Numbered from the stretch's first letter, positions 40,255-50,394 are shown. The stretch is 64,000 nucleotides of DNA from Prevotella bivia DSM 20514 (GCF_000262545.1 NZ_JH660660.1:706975-770974), one strand, 5' to 3'. A program made the numbers and translations. Notes: generated from the sequence alone by a model not told the origin.

Positions 40255-40308
40255 ACAATGCACGCATTATCTCTATTCTTCATAGCTAGCCAAGGGCTAA
40301 CTATCTTA

Positions 40309-40968
40309 TTAAATTTTCTCGCCGTAGCAAAGATCACCAGCGTCTCCGAAGCCCGGTACGATGTATTTATACTCATTTAGTCCCTCATCAATAGCTGCAC
40401 ACCATATAGTAGTAGTGCTATCTGGGAAAGTCTTTTTAATATGAGCAATACCCTCTGGAGTAGCCAAAACGCAAGCCACATGTACATGTTTTGGAGTACC
40501 TTTGCTAAGAATAGCCTTATACCCTAGTTCCATAGAGCCACCTGTAGCCAACATAGGATCGGCAATAATTAATGTTTTTCCATTAATATCTGGGGTAGCC
40601 AAATACTCCACATGAATGCCCACTTCGTGATGATCCTTATCCGTATATTCACGATAAGCGCTGACAAAAGCGTTGCCAGCGTGATCAAAAATATTAAGAA
40701 AACCATTATGAAAAGGAAGACCTGCACGGAAGATAGTCGCTAAAACAATCTTATCTGAAGGAACATTAACCTTAGCTACACCTAAAGGAGTTGTGATATC
40801 TTTTGCTTCGTAATGCAAAGTTTTCGAAATTTCAAAAGCTTCAAACTCTCCTATACGTACAACGTTGTTACGGAATAATAAACGATTTTTCTGATAATCC
40901 TTATCACGAATCTCTGCGAGATACTGATTAATAATGGAGTTGTTCTCCGAGAAATTAATAATTTCCAT
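40309..40968 (-). CDS. upp: uracil phosphoribosyltransferase
   Basis: Salvages uracil to UMP with PRPP; cytosolic. The 219-residue length is normal. The PRPP-binding loop is LIIADPMLATGGSMELGYKAI, and the uracil-specific C-terminus YIVPGFGDAGDLCYGEKI is diagnostic for Upp. The N-terminus (IINQYLAEIRDKDYQKNRLLFR) also fits. A promoter with -33 TTG (41053-41055) and -7 TACTTTTG (41025-41032) lies 57 bases upstream. pckA is divergent. Confidence 0.95.
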   Translation of the reverse strand: MEIINFSENNSIINQYLAEIRDKDYQKNRLLFRNNVVRIGEFEAFEISKTLHYEAKDITTPLGVAKVNVPSDKIVLATIFRAGLPFHNGFLNIFDHAGNAFVSAYREYTDKDHHEVGIHVEYLATPDINGKTLIIADPMLATGGSMELGYKAILSKGTPKHVHVACVLATPEGIAHIKKTFPDSTTTIWCAAIDEGLNEYKYIVPGFGDAGDLCYGEKI

Positions 40969-41024
40969 TCTTTCATTTAGGTGTTGAAGTGCCCACTTTC
41001 GTTAAGCAAATTACAAAATTTTGG

Positions 41025-41055
41025 CAAAAGTACTAATTTCCTTTCTATTTTGCAA
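41025..41055 (-). promoter_or_regulatory. upp promoter
   Basis: Minus strand -33 TTG, 20-base spacer, -7 TACTTTTG, 57 bases before the upp start. Confidence 0.6.
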
Positions 41056-41146
41056 TACACAACTAGCAATTATAAACACCCGTGTAATAATTTTTAATTA
41101 TTTAACCTACTTCTATCTCTCTTTGATAGAATTTATAAGCGTAATC

Positions 41147-41178
41147 TTTGGGCAAGTTTATTAAAAATGCTACCTTTG
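41147..41178 (+). promoter_or_regulatory. pckA promoter
   Basis: -33 TTTG (41147-41150), 20-base spacer, -7 TACCTTTG (41171-41178): a full match to consensus. The leader is about 63 nt and contains TGTGT/ACACA complementary words. Confidence 0.8.
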
Positions 41179-41247
41179 CGGTGTGTAAAAAATAACACAC
41201 TTCGGAAACAACAGAATTTATTTTTCCAACTAAATACATTTTATAAA

Positions 41248-42870
41248 ATGGCACAGTTTGATAAGAGCGTACTAGAAAAGTACGGTATTACAGGTACAAC
41301 AGAAGTTGTTTACAATCCTTCGTACGAAACATTGTTCGAAGAAGAAACTAAGGCAAGCCTAGAAGGCTTTGAAAAGGGTCAGGAAACAGAACTTGGTGCA
41401 GTTAACGTTATGACAGGTGTTTACACTGGGCGTTCTCCTAAGGACAAGTTCATTGTTGATGATGCCAACTCTCGCAACACTGTATGGTGGACATCAGATG
41501 AATATAAGAATGACAACAAGAAGATGACTGAAGAGGCTTGGGCTGTTGTTAACGACCTAGCTAAGAAAGAACTTTCTAACAAGCGCCTATTCATCGTTGA
41601 CGGTTTCTGTGGTGCAAACAAGGACACACGTATGAAGATTCGCTTCATCGTTGAAGTTGCTTGGCAAGCTCACTTCGTTACAAACATGTTCATCAAGCCA
41701 GTTAACGACGAAGAACTAGCTCAGGAGCCAGACTTCATCGTATATAACGCTTCAAAGGCTAAGGTTACAAACTTTGCTGAACTAGGTTTGAACTCTGAAA
41801 CTTGCGTTGCTTTCAACGTAACAACTAAAGAGCAGGTTATCCTTAACACATGGTACGGTGGTGAAATGAAGAAGGGTATGTTCTCTATGATGAACTACTA
41901 CTTGCCATTGAAGGGCATCGCTTCTATGCACTGCTCTGCTAATACCGACCTAAACGGTGAAAATACAGCTATCTTCTTCGGTCTTTCTGGTACAGGTAAG
42001 ACTACATTGTCAACAGACCCTAAGCGTCTTTTAATCGGTGATGACGAACACGGATGGGACGACAATGGTGTATTCAACTTCGAAGGTGGTTGCTACGCTA
42101 AGGTTATCAACCTTGACAAAGAGTCTGAGCCAGACATCTACGCAGCTATCAAGCGCAACGCTCTTCTTGAGAACGTTACTGTTGCTGCTGACGGTAAGAT
42201 CAACTTTGCTGATGGTAGCACAACTGAGAACACTCGTGTTTCTTATCCAATCAACCACATTGAGAATATCGTATTAAAGAAGCATTCAGTTTCTGCAGGT
42301 CCTGCTGCGAAGCAAGTTATCTTCCTTTCTGCTGACGCATTTGGTGTACTTCCTCCAGTATCTATCCTTAACGCTGAGCAGACTAAGTACTACTTCCTAT
42401 CTGGTTTCACAGCTAAGCTAGCTGGTACAGAGCGTGGTATTACTGAGCCAACTCCTACTTTCTCTGCATGTTTCGGTCAGGCTTTCCTAGAGCTTCACCC
42501 AACTAAGTATGCTGAGGAATTGGTTAAGAAGATGGAGAAGAACGGTGCTAAGGCTTACTTGGTGAACACTGGTTGGAACGGTACTGGCAAGCGTATCTCT
42601 ATTAAGGACACACGTGGTATCATCGACGGTATCTTGAGTGGTGCTATCAACGAAGCTCCTACAAAGACTATCCCATTCTTCAACTTCGTAGTTCCTACAC
42701 AGCTTGAAGGTGTTGATACTAACATTCTTGACCCACGCGACACATACGCTGACGCAACACAGTGGGAAGAGAAGGCTAAAGATCTTGCTGGTCGTTTCCA
42801 GAAGAACTTCGTTAAGTACACAGGTAACGAGGCTGGTAAGGCTCTTGTTGCTGCTGGTCCACAACTTTAA
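41248..42870 (+). CDS. pckA: ATP-dependent phosphoenolpyruvate carboxykinase
   Basis: Interconverts oxaloacetate and PEP with ATP/ADP; in fermenting Bacteroidota it fixes CO2 on the route to succinate. I start at ATG 41248 ([13 protein letters not shown]), since the upstream in-frame codons include the promoter leader; 540 residues. Motifs: kinase-1a P-loop [11 protein letters not shown] (about 247-257), metal-binding [22 protein letters not shown] (kinase 2), and GYSPKD-like substrate loop [12 protein letters not shown] near residue 62. Codon use is strongly biased, as in highly expressed genes. Strong promoter and terminator. Confidence 0.96.
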   Translation: MAQFDKSVLEKYGITGTTEVVYNPSYETLFEEETKASLEGFEKGQETELGAVNVMTGVYTGRSPKDKFIVDDANSRNTVWWTSDEYKNDNKKMTEEAWAVVNDLAKKELSNKRLFIVDGFCGANKDTRMKIRFIVEVAWQAHFVTNMFIKPVNDEELAQEPDFIVYNASKAKVTNFAELGLNSETCVAFNVTTKEQVILNTWYGGEMKKGMFSMMNYYLPLKGIASMHCSANTDLNGENTAIFFGLSGTGKTTLSTDPKRLLIGDDEHGWDDNGVFNFEGGCYAKVINLDKESEPDIYAAIKRNALLENVTVAADGKINFADGSTTENTRVSYPINHIENIVLKKHSVSAGPAAKQVIFLSADAFGVLPPVSILNAEQTKYYFLSGFTAKLAGTERGITEPTPTFSACFGQAFLELHPTKYAEELVKKMEKNGAKAYLVNTGWNGTGKRISIKDTRGIIDGILSGAINEAPTKTIPFFNFVVPTQLEGVDTNILDPRDTYADATQWEEKAKDLAGRFQKNFVKYTGNEAGKALVAAGPQL

Positions 42871-42911
42871 TCGCAAACAACTTCTGAATATTTTAGAAGT
42901 TAAGCATACAG

Positions 42912-42947
42912 AGGGAAGAAGGCTTCACGGTCTTTTTCCCTTTTTTT
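42912..42947 (+). terminator. pckA terminator
   Basis: AGGGAAGAAG...CTTTTTCCCT stem followed by seven Ts, 42 bases after the stop codon. Confidence 0.85.
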
Positions 42948-43036
42948 ATTATACAACTAATTCTCCCAAATTACGTGCTAAGCCAGTATAAAATGGTCTT
43001 ATGTAAGGTTATAGCCTAGGTAAAATCTAATAAAAA

Positions 43037-43262
43037 ACTATCTTCCTCACTATAACCAATCACCTTTCTTGCGATAAAAGGTAACCTTTAATCTGATAAA
43101 AGCTTATCTTTGAAAAGTATTTTTAATTTATTTTTACACTAAAATCAAATTAAAAATAAAACAAAAATAAATTATTTTTGCACACAAAAGTTTATGTTTT
43201 ACTTATCGAAAGGTTATCTTTTACCAGCAAAAAGACAAACTTTTACTACTTCATTGAATATC
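43037..43262. repeat. dispersed AT-rich repeat region before the TSUP array
   Basis: Contains AAAAGGTAACCTTT (43077-43090), AAAAGCTTATCTTT, TTTTTAATTTATTTTTA (about 43122) and the inverted AAAAATAAATTATTTTT (about 43164-43182), then AAAGGTTATCTTTT. Same vocabulary as at 8.7, 33.0 and 54.0 kb. No gene. Confidence 0.65.
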
Positions 43263-43269
43263 TTTTACT

Positions 43270-43475
43270 TACCTTTGCATAAGCTAGGCGGCACTCAGCA
43301 ATTTGAAAGTAAGCTTTCATTGCACTCGCTGGCACTAGCTTTGCATAAGCTAGGCGGCACTCGGCAATTTGAAAGTAAACTTTCATTGCACTCGCTGGCA
43401 CTAGCTTTGCATAAGCTAGGCGGCACTCGGCAATTTGAAAATAAATTTTCATTGCGCTCGCTTGCACTAGCTTTG
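43270..43475 (+). repeat. three tandem 66-bp hairpin units with promoter boxes, leader of the TSUP gene
   Basis: Units start at 43277, 43343 and 43409 (period 66). Each begins GCATAAGCTAGGCGGCACTC, then GCAAT-tt-GAAAG-taaa-CTTTC-ATTGC, and ends GGCACTAGCTTTG. The -7 consensus TAnnTTTG occurs at 43270-43277, 43336-43343, 43402-43409 and 43468-43475, once per junction. The third unit has GAAAA/TTTTC in place of GAAAG/CTTTC, keeping the pairing. The last -7 box is 18 bases before the TSUP ATG. Homologous to the 70-bp array at 34871. Confidence 0.85.
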
Positions 43476-43493
43476 TTTTAAAATTTTAAAATA

Positions 43494-44327
43494 ATGACAG
43501 TTTTAACATTTACGCTGATCTTGATCCTTGCTGCATTTCTTGCAGGATTATTAGGATCGCTCACTGGACTAGGTGGCGGAGTGGTAGTGATACCCGTACT
43601 CACCTTATGCTTCGGTATCGACTTCCACTATGCTATTGGCGCAGCCCTTATAGCCTCTATTGCAACCTCTTCAGGCTCGGCTAGTGCCTATGTGCGCGAA
43701 GGTATTACGAATATCCGACTAGGCATGTTCCTCGAAATTGCAACCACCATTGGGGCTGTATGTGGAGCGTTCATCGCTATTTGGATGCCTACAAATATCA
43801 TTGCCGTTATTTTTGGTGTTGTAATGATTATGACAGCCGTCCTTCAGCAACGTCGCAAAGTGGATCACGAAAATGTTGTAGGAAGCACAATGGCTAAAAA
43901 GTTACAACTCTACGGTAGCTATCCCACCAAAGAGGGCATGAAGAGTTACCAGCTCACCAATGTAGCTGGTGGCTTCTCGATTATGCTTAGTGCAGGTGTG
44001 CTATCGGGACTATTAGGTATTGGTAGTGGCGTTTTGAAAGTATTAGCAATGGATGCTGCTATGAAAGTACCATTTAAGGTTAGCACCACCACTAGCAACT
44101 TTATGATTGGCGTTACAGCCGTTGCTTCGGCAGTGGTTTATCTTCAACGGGGATATATCGACCCAGGTATAGCCTTTCCTATTATCATTGGCGTGTTAGC
44201 AGGTTCGATGTCGGGGGCTCGATTGCTTAAACGTATGAATGTAAGCGTATTGAGAAAGATCTTCTCGGTAGCTATTGCTTTGGTGGCATTGAATATGATT
44301 TATAACGGAATAATGGGTAAATTCTAA
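43494..44327 (+). CDS. TSUP (TauE/SafE) family membrane transporter
   Basis: Inner-membrane transporter, probably an exporter of sulfite, sulfonate or another organic anion; the family does not define the substrate. The 277-residue protein has about eight hydrophobic segments and the paired TSUP motifs GLLGSLTGLGGGVVVIPVLTL (about 19-39) and SGLLGIGSGVLKVLAMDAAMKVPFKVS (about 171-197). DUF1634 follows after 4 bases and is the usual partner. Its leader holds the three 66-bp units. Confidence 0.9.
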   Translation: MTVLTFTLILILAAFLAGLLGSLTGLGGGVVVIPVLTLCFGIDFHYAIGAALIASIATSSGSASAYVREGITNIRLGMFLEIATTIGAVCGAFIAIWMPTNIIAVIFGVVMIMTAVLQQRRKVDHENVVGSTMAKKLQLYGSYPTKEGMKSYQLTNVAGGFSIMLSAGVLSGLLGIGSGVLKVLAMDAAMKVPFKVSTTTSNFMIGVTAVASAVVYLQRGYIDPGIAFPIIIGVLAGSMSGARLLKRMNVSVLRKIFSVAIALVALNMIYNGIMGKF

Positions 44328-44331
44328 GCAC

Positions 44332-44712
44332 ATGGAAGCAAACAATGAAAACAAGAAGATGCAGTTGCTCATCAGCTCTACACTTCGTATTGGTGTCATC
44401 ACCGCATGCACCATCGCTCTAGTGAGTGGTATCTATTATTTAATCAGTCATGGTATGGATCCGATGCCTGACTATCAATCGTTTCATGGCGAAACAACAA
44501 GCCTCACCACGCTATCGGGGATCTTCACGGGAATGCTTCGTATGCAGGCAGAAAACTGGATCCAATTCGGTGTTATCGTGCTGATGCTCACCCCTATTTC
44601 GCGAATTGTCCTTTCCCTTTTCGACTTTGGTATTCAGCGAGATTGGCTCTATGTAGGCATCACAGCCATTGTACTATTCGTAATTGTAGCCAACTCTATA
44701 GGTGGGTTTTAG
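44332..44712 (+). CDS. DUF1634 membrane protein
   Basis: 126-residue inner-membrane protein with three hydrophobic segments (about 14-36, 70-95 and 103-123). MRMQAENWIQFGVIVLMLTPISRIVLSLFDF matches DUF1634, which is regularly encoded next to TSUP transporters and is probably an accessory subunit. It starts 4 bases after the TSUP stop codon, so translation is likely coupled. A terminator hairpin follows. Confidence 0.85.
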   Translation: MEANNENKKMQLLISSTLRIGVITACTIALVSGIYYLISHGMDPMPDYQSFHGETTSLTTLSGIFTGMLRMQAENWIQFGVIVLMLTPISRIVLSLFDFGIQRDWLYVGITAIVLFVIVANSIGGF

Positions 44713-44731
44713 AAAATGACTAATACAAAAT

Positions 44732-44771
44732 AATAATGCTTTATGCGCTTGTGCGTGTGGAGCATTATTTT
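44732..44771 (+). terminator. terminator after DUF1634
   Basis: AATAATGCT / AGCATTATT, 9-bp stem with 20-nt loop, then TTT. Placed 20 bases after the stop codon. Confidence 0.75.
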
Positions 44772-44944
44772 TATGAAAGACTTCGGACATCATAGCACAG
44801 CCATAAATTATAGAAGAAGAATAACTATAATAAAAAGCATTACGATAGAAATACTGCACTACTAAACAACCTTAAAAAACAGATTTATTTCGCTTATTTT
44901 CATAATAAACCGCTAAAAGGCAGTAGTATATAAAGATTTCTAAC

Positions 44945-44952
44945 TAAATTTG
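44945..44952 (+). promoter_or_regulatory. -7 box of the DUF6242 gene
   Basis: TAAATTTG, 27 bases before the ATG. No clear -33 box. Confidence 0.5.
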
Positions 44953-44978
44953 CAGCTAAATCATTTATTCGAATAAAG

Positions 44979-46310
44979 ATGAAATACAAGATATTTACGC
45001 TTATCGCGTTAGCTGCAACTCTGTTTACAACAACATCATGCTTAAAAGATGATAGCCAAACAGACATTGCTACTTACGATGATACAGCGATCACAAGTTT
45101 TTCCTTAGGCGCAATTAAACAAGTTGTAGACACCATTGGGAAGAGTGGAAAAGATAGTACTTATACCAAAAAACTTATGGGTAGTAAGTACAAATTTTAT
45201 ATTGATCAAGCCAATGCAAAAATTTATAACACCGACTCGCTGCCTTACGGCACAAAGACAAGTGCGGTATTGGCTAACATTAAGACTAAGAATGGTGGTG
45301 TAATTGCTATTAAATCGCTTACAAACGAAGCCTTTAAGCCATATTCCAACACCGACTCTATCGACTTTTCTAAGGATCGCCAGCTATACGTTTATGCAAA
45401 CAGCGGAAAGGCATACCGCATCTATACCGTTACACTCAACGTAAAGAAGCAGAAAACGAACACTGCTATATGGACTAGCGTAGCCGATAATACTACCCTT
45501 GGCACACTCTCAGCTACTAAAGCAGCGAGCATTGGCGACAAGATTTTTGTAGCTGGTGTGAGTGACAATGCTACTAAGTTGTTTGTTACAACCACCTCTG
45601 ACGGCAAGACATGGACTACTGCTACCAAAACTTTCTCGGCTTCGGCTTATAAAAATCTTGTAGCACAAGGGGCTACCCTCTTCATTCTTGACAACAACCA
45701 AGTATTGAGTTCTATAGATGGTAACACATGGAGCGTAATGGGCCAAGATAATACTTTATCAAGTCTCTTTGCCACCTCATCAAGTCTTTATGCTGTAACA
45801 ACCGATGGCAAGATAAAAGCATCGAGAGATAAAGGTAAGACTTGGACAGAAGAAACATTATCTGGCAGTGTGGCAAACCTCCCTACAGACAACATTAGCA
45901 GTGCTTTATTCAGTACTAATTCGGGCAAAGACCTAAGCCGAGTGCTACTTGTTGGCACTAGTGCAAGCAATAAAGTAGTGGAATGGACACGCTTGGTAAA
46001 CACAACAAACGCTAGTATTAGCTATAATTGGGCAACCATCGACGCAGTTTCATCTTACAGGCTTCCAGCATATAAGTGCCTCACCGTAGTCAACTATAAC
46101 AACCTTCCACTAGCTTTAGGCTTAACCAGTGAGAACAAAATTGCCACCTTATTATTAAGTGGTGATCAAGGCATTACATGGAAGAGCAATAGCACATATA
46201 CCGTTCCTCCTACAAAAGACACTGCAAACACGCTAGCAGCTACTGTGGACAAAGACGGTTATTTGTGGGTGATAAGTGGTAACAAGGTATGGAAAGGTTT
46301 GTTCAGATAA
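44979..46310 (+). CDS. DUF6242 lipoprotein with BNR-like repeats
   Basis: Exported lipoprotein of 443 residues: hydrophobic start and lipobox TTTSC with Cys21, so it is lipid-anchored. After an N-terminal beta domain (about 30-155) a propeller-like region carries recurring sialidase-type Asp boxes, seen as DGKTWTT, DGNTWSV, KGKTWTE and QGITWKS. This is the make-up of the Bacteroidota family DUF6242. The catalytic residues of a sialidase are not apparent, so a binding or structural role is more likely. Function unknown. Confidence 0.8.
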   Translation: MKYKIFTLIALAATLFTTTSCLKDDSQTDIATYDDTAITSFSLGAIKQVVDTIGKSGKDSTYTKKLMGSKYKFYIDQANAKIYNTDSLPYGTKTSAVLANIKTKNGGVIAIKSLTNEAFKPYSNTDSIDFSKDRQLYVYANSGKAYRIYTVTLNVKKQKTNTAIWTSVADNTTLGTLSATKAASIGDKIFVAGVSDNATKLFVTTTSDGKTWTTATKTFSASAYKNLVAQGATLFILDNNQVLSSIDGNTWSVMGQDNTLSSLFATSSSLYAVTTDGKIKASRDKGKTWTEETLSGSVANLPTDNISSALFSTNSGKDLSRVLLVGTSASNKVVEWTRLVNTTNASISYNWATIDAVSSYRLPAYKCLTVVNYNNLPLALGLTSENKIATLLLSGDQGITWKSNSTYTVPPTKDTANTLAATVDKDGYLWVISGNKVWKGLFR

Positions 46311-46392
46311 GGCTTTGTCTTACCCATATAAACACCATAATTATAGTAGAATACATTTTAGAAAAAGCATTAAAGCATATTCTTTTTTCAGT

Positions 46393-47151
46393 ATGGAAAA
46401 AACTTTAGATATGACTCGCATCCCTGAACACATAGCCATTATCATGGACGGCAATGGCAGATGGGCACAAAAGCGCAACCTACCACGTACCGAAGGGCAT
46501 AAGGCTGGGGTGGAAACTGTGCGCCGTATTACAAAGGCTTGCGGCGAACTGGGAGTGAAATATCTAACACTTTATACCTTTTCTACCGAAAACTGGAACC
46601 GCCCTTCTGAAGAAGTATCTACCTTAATGGGGCTAGTACTCTCATCGCTTGAGGACGAAATCTTCATGAAGAACGATGCTCGACTTCAGGTTATTGGCGA
46701 TATTGAGCGCCTTCCTAAGGAAGTACAGACAGCACTTCAGCAAACCATCAACAACACTAAGAATAACAAGAGCCTCACGCTAGTAGTGGCACTAAGCTAT
46801 TCTTCACGATGGGAAATTACAAAGGCAACACAAGATATTGCACTCGAATTACAACAACAAAACATTCAGCTCACTGCTGATAACATAAAAGAATACATTA
46901 CAGAAGATACAATCTCAAAGCATCTTACTACTGCTTTTATGCCAGAACCCGACCTATTAATAAGAACTGGTGGAGAGCTGCGTATCTCTAACTATCTGCT
47001 TTGGCAAATAGCTTACTCAGAATTATACTTCTGTGATACCTTTTGGCCTGACTTCTCGGAGAAAGATCTACACCAAGCAATTGCCGACTATCAGCGCCGT
47101 CAGCGTCGATTTGGTAAGACAGGCAATCAAATAGAAAACGAAAACAAATAA
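46393..47151 (+). CDS. uppS: isoprenyl transferase (undecaprenyl diphosphate synthase)
   Basis: Makes the C55 lipid carrier for peptidoglycan and surface glycans from IPP and FPP. The start is ATG 46393 ([20 protein letters not shown]); the frame extends upstream to 46276, but that part overlaps the DUF6242 end and lacks family similarity. Cis-prenyltransferase motifs: [12 protein letters not shown] (catalytic Asp), [17 protein letters not shown], and the C-terminal [26 protein letters not shown]. Length 252 is normal. It is followed by bamA after 15 bases, a conserved pair in Bacteroidota. Confidence 0.95.
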   Translation: MEKTLDMTRIPEHIAIIMDGNGRWAQKRNLPRTEGHKAGVETVRRITKACGELGVKYLTLYTFSTENWNRPSEEVSTLMGLVLSSLEDEIFMKNDARLQVIGDIERLPKEVQTALQQTINNTKNNKSLTLVVALSYSSRWEITKATQDIALELQQQNIQLTADNIKEYITEDTISKHLTTAFMPEPDLLIRTGGELRISNYLLWQIAYSELYFCDTFWPDFSEKDLHQAIADYQRRQRRFGKTGNQIENENK

Positions 47152-47166
47152 GCAAACGCGATATAA

Positions 47167-49785
47167 ATGAGGAATATAAATAAAATATTGATGCTTCTCG
47201 CCATAGCAAGTGGTGGTACATACACTGCTAATGCGCAAGAAAAAATCGTTAATCCCAATATTACTTATGCAGGTAATCCTGTTACCTATCGCCTTGCAGG
47301 CTTACGCGTTACGGGTGTAACAGGTTATGAGGATTATGTATTGACAGGTATTTCTGGTTTGGCTGTTGGGCAAAAAATTGAAGTTCCGGGTACTGCCATA
47401 TCAGATGCTGTAAAGCGATATTGGAAGCATGGACTCTTCTCAGATGTATCTATCAGTGCCGATTCTATCGTTGGTGAAGACATCTACCTTAACATTCATC
47501 TAAAAACTCGACCACGTGTTTCTACCATTAACTATAATGGCATCTCTAAAAAAGAGAAGGAAGACATGGAAAATAAGCTAGGACTATTGAAGGGAGGACA
47601 GATTACTCCTAACATGATCGACCGTGCAAAGGTGCTTGCTAAGAAATACTTTGATGACAAAGGTTATAAAAATGCCGAAATAAATATTGTTCAGCGCGAT
47701 GATAATAACAACAAGAATCAAGTAACACTTGATGTTAATATCGACAAAAAGAAGAAAATGAAGGTTCATAAGATCTACATTGACGGCAATAAAGAACTTT
47801 CAGATAAAAAGCTAAAAGGCGGTTTGTTCAAGAAAGGAGCCTTCTCAAAAATCCATGAATCTGGCACTCTTGCTAGCTTCCTAAAGTCGAAGAAATATAC
47901 ACCAGAACGTTGGGAAGAGGATAAGAAAAACCTTATAGCAAAATATAATGAGTATGGTTATCGCGATGCTACCATCGTTAAAGATAGCGTGTGGAACGTT
48001 GATGATAGCCATGTAGACATCTATGTAAAGGTGGACGAAGGTAAGAAGTACTACATTCGTAACATTACTTGGGTGGGCAACACAGTATATACCACAGATC
48101 AATTGTCGCGCTTGCTCAATATGCACAAGGGCGATGTATATAACCAAAAGTATATGAACAAGCGTCTGTCTGAGGACGAAGATGCTGTGGGCAATGCTTA
48201 TTGGAATAATGGTTATTTGTTTTATAACCTTCAACCTACCGAGGTAAACATTGATGGCGATAGCATTGACCTAGAGATGCGCATCTTTGAAGGACAACAA
48301 GCACACATCAACCGTGTTCGCATCAATGGTAACGACCGTTTGTATGAGAATGTAGTTCGCCGTGAAATGCGTACCAAACCAGGCGACCTCTTTTCTAAAG
48401 AGGCACTGACACGTACTGCTCGTGAATTGGCATCTATGGGACACTTCGACCCTGAACATGTTAATCCAGATGTGAAACCCAACTATGAGACGGGTACAGT
48501 AGACATCAATTGGAACTTGAAACAGAAGTCGAACGACCAAATTGAGCTATCACTTGGTTGGGGACAGACGGGTGTTATCGGTAAGGTTGGTTTAAAGTTA
48601 AACAACTTCTCTATGGCTAATCTCTTCCGCAAGAAGAGCGAACGCCGTGGAATTTTGCCTGTAGGCGATGGCGAAGTGTTGGCTTTGAGCGCACAGACCA
48701 ACGGTACTTACTACCAGTCTTATAGCGTTAACTACTCTACAAACTGGTTTGGTGGCAAACGTCCTATTCAGTGCTCTGTGGGTGCATACTATAGCAAGCA
48801 GACCGATGTAAGTAGCAATTACTACAACAGTGCCTATATGAATAATTTCTATAACTATCAATATGGTTATGGTAATTACAACTATAATAGCTATGAAAAC
48901 TACTACGACCCAAACAAGTCTATCAGATTGTTTGGTGTTAACGTGGGTTGGGGTAAACGCTTAACATGGCCCGACGACTACTTCACATTGTCGCTTCAGT
49001 TGGCATATCAGCGTTATATGTTAAAGAACTGGCGTTATTTCATCATGTCAAATGGTGCTGCCAACAACTTAAACGTAAATGTTTCATTAAACCGTTCATC
49101 AACAGATAACCAACTCTTCCCACGTCGTGGCTCAGAGTTTACAGCCTCGCTCACCATTACTCCACCATGGAGCAAGTGGGATGGCAAGGACTATCGCAAC
49201 TTGGCTAACGATCCAAAGGCAGCTACATACAGTGCAGAACAACAAGAGAAATACAAGTGGATAGAATATCACAAGTGGAAGTTCAAGGCTCGCACCTTTA
49301 CCTCTTTAACAGGTGGTCAGAAGAACTTAGTGCTGATGACACGTGTAGAACTTGGTTTGTTGGGTAGTTACAATAAGTATAAGAAGAGTCCATTCGAAAC
49401 CTACTATATGGGTGGTGATGGTATGAGTGGATACTCTACAGGTTATGCCGAAGAAACTATCGGACTACGCGGATACGAGAATGGCTCGCTAACTCCATAC
49501 GGTGCAGAAGGCTATGCTTACAATCGCTTCACCCTTGAGCTACGTTATCCATTCCTCTTAGGCAATACTACAATCTATGGTCTTGGCTTTATCGAAGCAG
49601 GTAACGCATGGACTGATACAAGTAAGTTCAATCCTTTCGATATGAAGCGTTCTGCTGGGCTCGGTGTTCGTATCTTCTTACCTATGGTGGGTTTGATGGG
49701 TATTGACTGGGCATACGGCTTTGACAAGGTATATGGTCAGAAGGGCGGAAGCCAATTCCACTTCATCCTTGGACAAGAGTTCTAG
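47167..49785 (+). CDS. bamA: outer membrane protein assembly factor BamA
   Basis: Outer-membrane insertase for beta-barrel proteins. Signal peptide at residues 1-23 (ending TANAQEK), then five POTRA domains (about 40-440, for example IYIDGNKELSDKKLKGGLF and INRVRINGNDRLYENVVRREM) and a C-terminal barrel. The barrel includes GLRGYENGSLTPYGAEG, the region of the VRGF/Y motif in BamA loop 6, and ends FHFILGQEF with terminal Phe. One barrel loop (about residues 548-583) is unusually rich in Tyr and Asn. The gene is followed by ompH genes, a standard arrangement. Confidence 0.95.
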   Translation: MRNINKILMLLAIASGGTYTANAQEKIVNPNITYAGNPVTYRLAGLRVTGVTGYEDYVLTGISGLAVGQKIEVPGTAISDAVKRYWKHGLFSDVSISADSIVGEDIYLNIHLKTRPRVSTINYNGISKKEKEDMENKLGLLKGGQITPNMIDRAKVLAKKYFDDKGYKNAEINIVQRDDNNNKNQVTLDVNIDKKKKMKVHKIYIDGNKELSDKKLKGGLFKKGAFSKIHESGTLASFLKSKKYTPERWEEDKKNLIAKYNEYGYRDATIVKDSVWNVDDSHVDIYVKVDEGKKYYIRNITWVGNTVYTTDQLSRLLNMHKGDVYNQKYMNKRLSEDEDAVGNAYWNNGYLFYNLQPTEVNIDGDSIDLEMRIFEGQQAHINRVRINGNDRLYENVVRREMRTKPGDLFSKEALTRTARELASMGHFDPEHVNPDVKPNYETGTVDINWNLKQKSNDQIELSLGWGQTGVIGKVGLKLNNFSMANLFRKKSERRGILPVGDGEVLALSAQTNGTYYQSYSVNYSTNWFGGKRPIQCSVGAYYSKQTDVSSNYYNSAYMNNFYNYQYGYGNYNYNSYENYYDPNKSIRLFGVNVGWGKRLTWPDDYFTLSLQLAYQRYMLKNWRYFIMSNGAANNLNVNVSLNRSSTDNQLFPRRGSEFTASLTITPPWSKWDGKDYRNLANDPKAATYSAEQQEKYKWIEYHKWKFKARTFTSLTGGQKNLVLMTRVELGLLGSYNKYKKSPFETYYMGGDGMSGYSTGYAEETIGLRGYENGSLTPYGAEGYAYNRFTLELRYPFLLGNTTIYGLGFIEAGNAWTDTSKFNPFDMKRSAGLGVRIFLPMVGLMGIDWAYGFDKVYGQKGGSQFHFILGQEF

Positions 49786-49834
49786 CATTAACCAGAGAGT
49801 AAATAACTAGAGAGTAATCAAATAGAGAGAACAA

Positions 49835-50353
49835 ATGAAGAAATTGATATTAATGTCTATGCTAGCCATCTTCTCGATGGTAGCTAGCGCACAGAATTTT
49901 GCACTTGTCGATATGGAGTATGTCCTAAACAACATCTCCAACTATACACAGGCTAACGAACAGTTAAGTCAGGTTAGTAAGAAGGTACAAGAGCAAATAG
50001 ATGTGGTAAATAAAGAAGCTGCCAACCTTTACAAAGACTATCAGAGAGATATAGCGACCTTAACTCTCGACCAAAAGAAGAAGCGTCAAGATGCAATCAT
50101 GGAAAAGGAAAAGAAGGCTGCTAATCTAAAGATGAAATACTTTGGACCCCAAGGCGAACTCGCAAAGAAGCGTGAAAAAATGATCACTCCTATACAAGAA
50201 GCTGTTTATGCTGCTATCAAGCTCATTTCTGAAAAGCGTGGATACAGCATGGTCATCGACCGATCAAGCCAAACAGCAGGTATCATCTATGGATCGCCTA
50301 CTATTGACATCAGCAACGAAGTACTACTAGTACTCAGTGGTGGTGCCAAATAA
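49835..50353 (+). CDS. OmpH/Skp-family periplasmic chaperone (copy 1)
   Basis: 172-residue exported protein with a signal peptide (1-19, MVASAQN). It starts the mature part FALVDMEYVLNNISNYTQANEQL and continues as long charged helices with heptad pattern (about 40-115), the tentacle hairpin of Skp. The end IKLISEKRGYSMVIDRSSQ is the OmpH C-terminal body. It probably escorts outer-membrane proteins to BamA. It is the first of three paralogs here. Confidence 0.9.
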   Translation: MKKLILMSMLAIFSMVASAQNFALVDMEYVLNNISNYTQANEQLSQVSKKVQEQIDVVNKEAANLYKDYQRDIATLTLDQKKKRQDAIMEKEKKAANLKMKYFGPQGELAKKREKMITPIQEAVYAAIKLISEKRGYSMVIDRSSQTAGIIYGSPTIDISNEVLLVLSGGAK

Positions 50354-50394
50354 TAATCAAGAAATTTTATAAACACTTTAAACAAAAAACGAAA

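Noticed and set aside
43194-43481. Open reading frame with repeated LHKLGGTRQFESKLSLHSLALA units
   Set aside because: It is the translation of the 66-bp array. The period is a multiple of three, so frames stay open on both strands. The homologous 70-bp array keeps the hairpin but not any frame, so the selection is on DNA or RNA structure.
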